From an uncultured Saprospiraceae bacterium (GTDB lineage Bacteria > Bacteroidota > Bacteroidia > Chitinophagales > Saprospiraceae), in NCBI GenBank assembly GCA_937930625.1, contig CALHBW010000129.1:1-7092 (forward strand): a stretch of 7,092 nucleotides of DNA. The letters run 5' to 3'. The notes below the pieces were generated by a model. It made no database searches. It was not told the DNA's origin and worked only from the letters and a program-made list of their open reading frames with translations. Each line of letters begins with the position of its first letter. The stretch's first letter is position 1. Position numbers and translations under genes: made by a program. Shown piece after piece: positions 5,941 through 7,092 of the stretch.

Positions 5941-6699
5941 ATGAAGATAATAGTCACATTTGTTCTGACATTATGCGCCTTCACATTTTCAATTGCCCAA
6001 ACAGGACAATATGATGTTCGCCTAGTTCAACAACATCCTTTTCAATGTGGGGATGGCACTATCTATTTTGATATTGAGATAAAAGCATCTGCTTCGGGAA
6101 CTGCTTTTAGAATATCAGAACAAAATTACCGTTTCGATTATGATTCATTGGTGCTTGCTAATCCACGCATACATCAAGAACTTGGACTCTCCGGAATGGT
6201 CAACGATGGAATTGGAGTGAGTGCATATGATACACATACACTTGATGGCACTTTAGGTAGCACTATCAGCTATAATATAGAGCTAATGTCCGGTGCAGGT
6301 GTTGCAATATTTAATGCTTGGAAACCGATTGGGCGCATTGCTTTTGACATTGTTGATGGCACGAGTTGCACCAATCTTATTTGGCGTACACATGTAGATT
6401 TTCCAATTACTTTTATAGGCGAAATCAGTAATGGCAATCTATATCAGGCGAATGAAGGCAGTTATGGCAATTACTCAGGCTGTTTGACCAATGTATGTGT
6501 ATCTTGCCCAACTGCCCTTAACTTACCCTATGTTATTCCTGATAATACTTATCAGGCAGACGTGAGTATCACTTCTGACGGCACAGTACCCAATGGCGGG
6601 AATGTCGATTACAAAGCAGGAAATGTGATTTTGCTTGATAGTGGTTTTTCTGTAGAGCCGCAAGCTGATTTTTCGGCTGTAATTGATGATTGCAATTAA
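5941..6699 (+). CDS. Secreted protein with putative C-terminal 3-coathanger stack domain (paralogue 2)
   Basis: This 252-residue protein aligns end to end with the product of 4731-5489 without a gap. By hand count about 159 positions are identical (63%). The signal peptide spans residues 1-20 or so (MKIIVTFVLTL, then SIAQ). The same blocks recur: GQYDVR (22-27), YFDIEIKAS (42-50), SEQNYRFDYD (59-68), LANPRI (72-77), SYNIEL (110-115), GRIAFDI (131-137), CVSCP (186-190), and the coathanger-like tail with YQADVSITSDGTVP (204-217) and YKAGNVILLDSGF (224-236), ending DCN. The best-conserved parts are the core strands and the C-terminal domain; residues 121-130 and 158-170 have diverged. The mature parts share six cysteines (Cys12 here is in the signal peptide). 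Equal length with substantial divergence suggests an old duplication kept under structural constraint. The ATG is chosen for its signal peptide. The function is not recognised; a surface or secreted binding role is inference. Confidence 0.85.
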   Translation: MKIIVTFVLTLCAFTFSIAQTGQYDVRLVQQHPFQCGDGTIYFDIEIKASASGTAFRISEQNYRFDYDSLVLANPRIHQELGLSGMVNDGIGVSAYDTHTLDGTLGSTISYNIELMSGAGVAIFNAWKPIGRIAFDIVDGTSCTNLIWRTHVDFPITFIGEISNGNLYQANEGSYGNYSGCLTNVCVSCPTALNLPYVIPDNTYQADVSITSDGTVPNGGNVDYKAGNVILLDSGFSVEPQADFSAVIDDCN

Positions 6700-6704
6700 G
6701 CTTC

Positions 6705-6775
6705 AAATTCCAAAACCCAAGCACCAAATTCCAAAAATGAAAACCTTGGAATTTGGTGCTTGGAATTTGGAATTT
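6705..6775. terminator. 30-bp inverted repeat of AAATTCC heptads between convergent genes
   Basis: The arms 6705-6734 and 6746-6775 match at 28 of 30 positions around an 11-nt loop (6735-6745). The element fills the gap between the stop of the second secreted gene (6699) and the stop of the minus-strand gene (6777), so it is well placed as a bidirectional terminator. Each arm is four 7-nt units in strict register: AAATTCC first and last on the left, TTGGAAT in three of four units on the right. The words resemble dispersed intergenic repeats seen in several Bacteroidota genomes, so it may be a repeat element that serves as terminator rather than a terminator proper. Confidence 0.6.
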
Positions 6776-6776
6776 A

Positions 6777-7092
6777 CTACGTCTGTTCTTCACCGAAATA
6801 GCGACTAAAATTAAATTTCCCGATATACAAATTCTCCTCTTTTTCGAGTTCGCTTGCCAATTTATCCAAATCACTTTCCTTGACACTGACCTTATCTATT
6901 TTGGTAATTTCCTGCATCAATAATACGGGGTCAACCGAGTATTTCGCCGAATATTTGTGAATCATCCGCATATAACTCGTATGAAAATCAGCGAATCCGG
7001 CGGTGATGTCGAGTGGGTGTCGCCCGTTGCTACTGTAGAGTGGCATGATGTAAGTCTGTCCGATGTCGAGCAAGGCACGGTAGTCGTAGTTG
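6777..7092 (-). CDS. Unrecognised protein, C-terminal 104 residues only
   Basis: The frame is open from the right edge of the window to a TAG at 6777-6779, so the gene's start lies beyond base 7092. The visible part has 104 complete codons, reading NYDYRALLDIGQTYIMPLY from the edge. A TTG at 7071-7073 could be mistaken for a start, but the frame continues upstream of it without a stop. The sequence is soluble in character, without a membrane segment or signal. It is probably mostly helical: a TSYMRMIHKYSAKY segment, then a charged helix rich in Glu, Asp and Lys (KESDLDKLASELEKEE), ending NFSRYFGEEQT. There are no cysteines. I do not recognise the family. It converges on the second secreted gene with the inverted repeat between them, and its GC content is closer to the housekeeping genes than to the spacers. 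Confidence 0.75.
   Translation of the reverse strand, partial: NYDYRALLDIGQTYIMPLYSSNGRHPLDITAGFADFHTSYMRMIHKYSAKYSVDPVLLMQEITKIDKVSVKESDLDKLASELEKEENLYIGKFNFSRYFGEEQT

Noticed and set aside
97..6775. CRISPR array suggested by repeated units in spacers
   Set aside because: Units are 7 nt and degenerate, without 20-50 nt repeats alternating with unique spacers, and no cas gene is present.
6569..6886. Minus-strand 105-codon frame across the inverted repeat
   Set aside because: Its repetitive FQIPSTKFQ and FWNLVLGFWN stretches are simply translations of the AAATTCC heptads, a familiar kind of spurious protein. It overlaps two better-supported genes.
6777..7073. Complete 98-codon gene starting at the TTG at 7071-7073
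   Set aside because: The frame stays open upstream to the window edge, so the TTG is more likely an internal leucine codon of a longer gene.

Overview
The window looks like a chromosomal segment of a Bacteroidota bacterium, possibly from the Saprospiria/Chitinophagia side. Several things point there. No start codon is preceded by a Shine-Dalgarno sequence. Two close and one exact-plus-distant matches to the Bacteroidota -7 promoter box (TAnnTTTG) lie upstream of genes. The thioredoxin-fold protein with a lone-cysteine ETWC motif is of a type common in this phylum. The two secreted proteins end in what looks like the 3-coathanger stack domain. The placement is inferred from gene content, not from a marker gene.

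Layout. A Tas-type aldo/keto reductase (256-1311, +) is followed by a REP-like inverted pair (1313-1399) that ends in a T-tract and probably doubles as its terminator. Next comes a full-length UvrD/PcrA-type DNA helicase (1478-3733, +). It converges, with only 27 nt between stops, on a minus-strand thioredoxin-fold gene (3761-4396) that appears to start at TTG. A divergent, very AT-rich spacer (4397-4730) holds a large imperfect inverted repeat. Then come two same-direction paralogues of exactly 252 codons (4731-5489 and 5941-6699, about 63% identical by hand count, no gaps), each with a signal peptide. They are separated by 451 nt of non-coding DNA containing three hairpin-capable repeats. 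A strong inverted repeat (6705-6775) separates the second paralogue from the 3' end of a convergent, unrecognised minus-strand gene that runs off the right edge (6777-7092).

The genes do not form an evident pathway. Reductase, helicase and thioredoxin-fold protein look like single-gene housekeeping units, and the secreted pair is the accessory part. The most unusual structure is in the spacers. Several unrelated intergenic inverted repeats (4448-4653, 5488-5603, 6705-6775, and a weaker tract at 97-131) are built from degenerate 7-nt units that stay in or near a 7-nt register although the unit sequence differs at each place. I see no CRISPR array, tRNA, rRNA, transposase or prophage gene.
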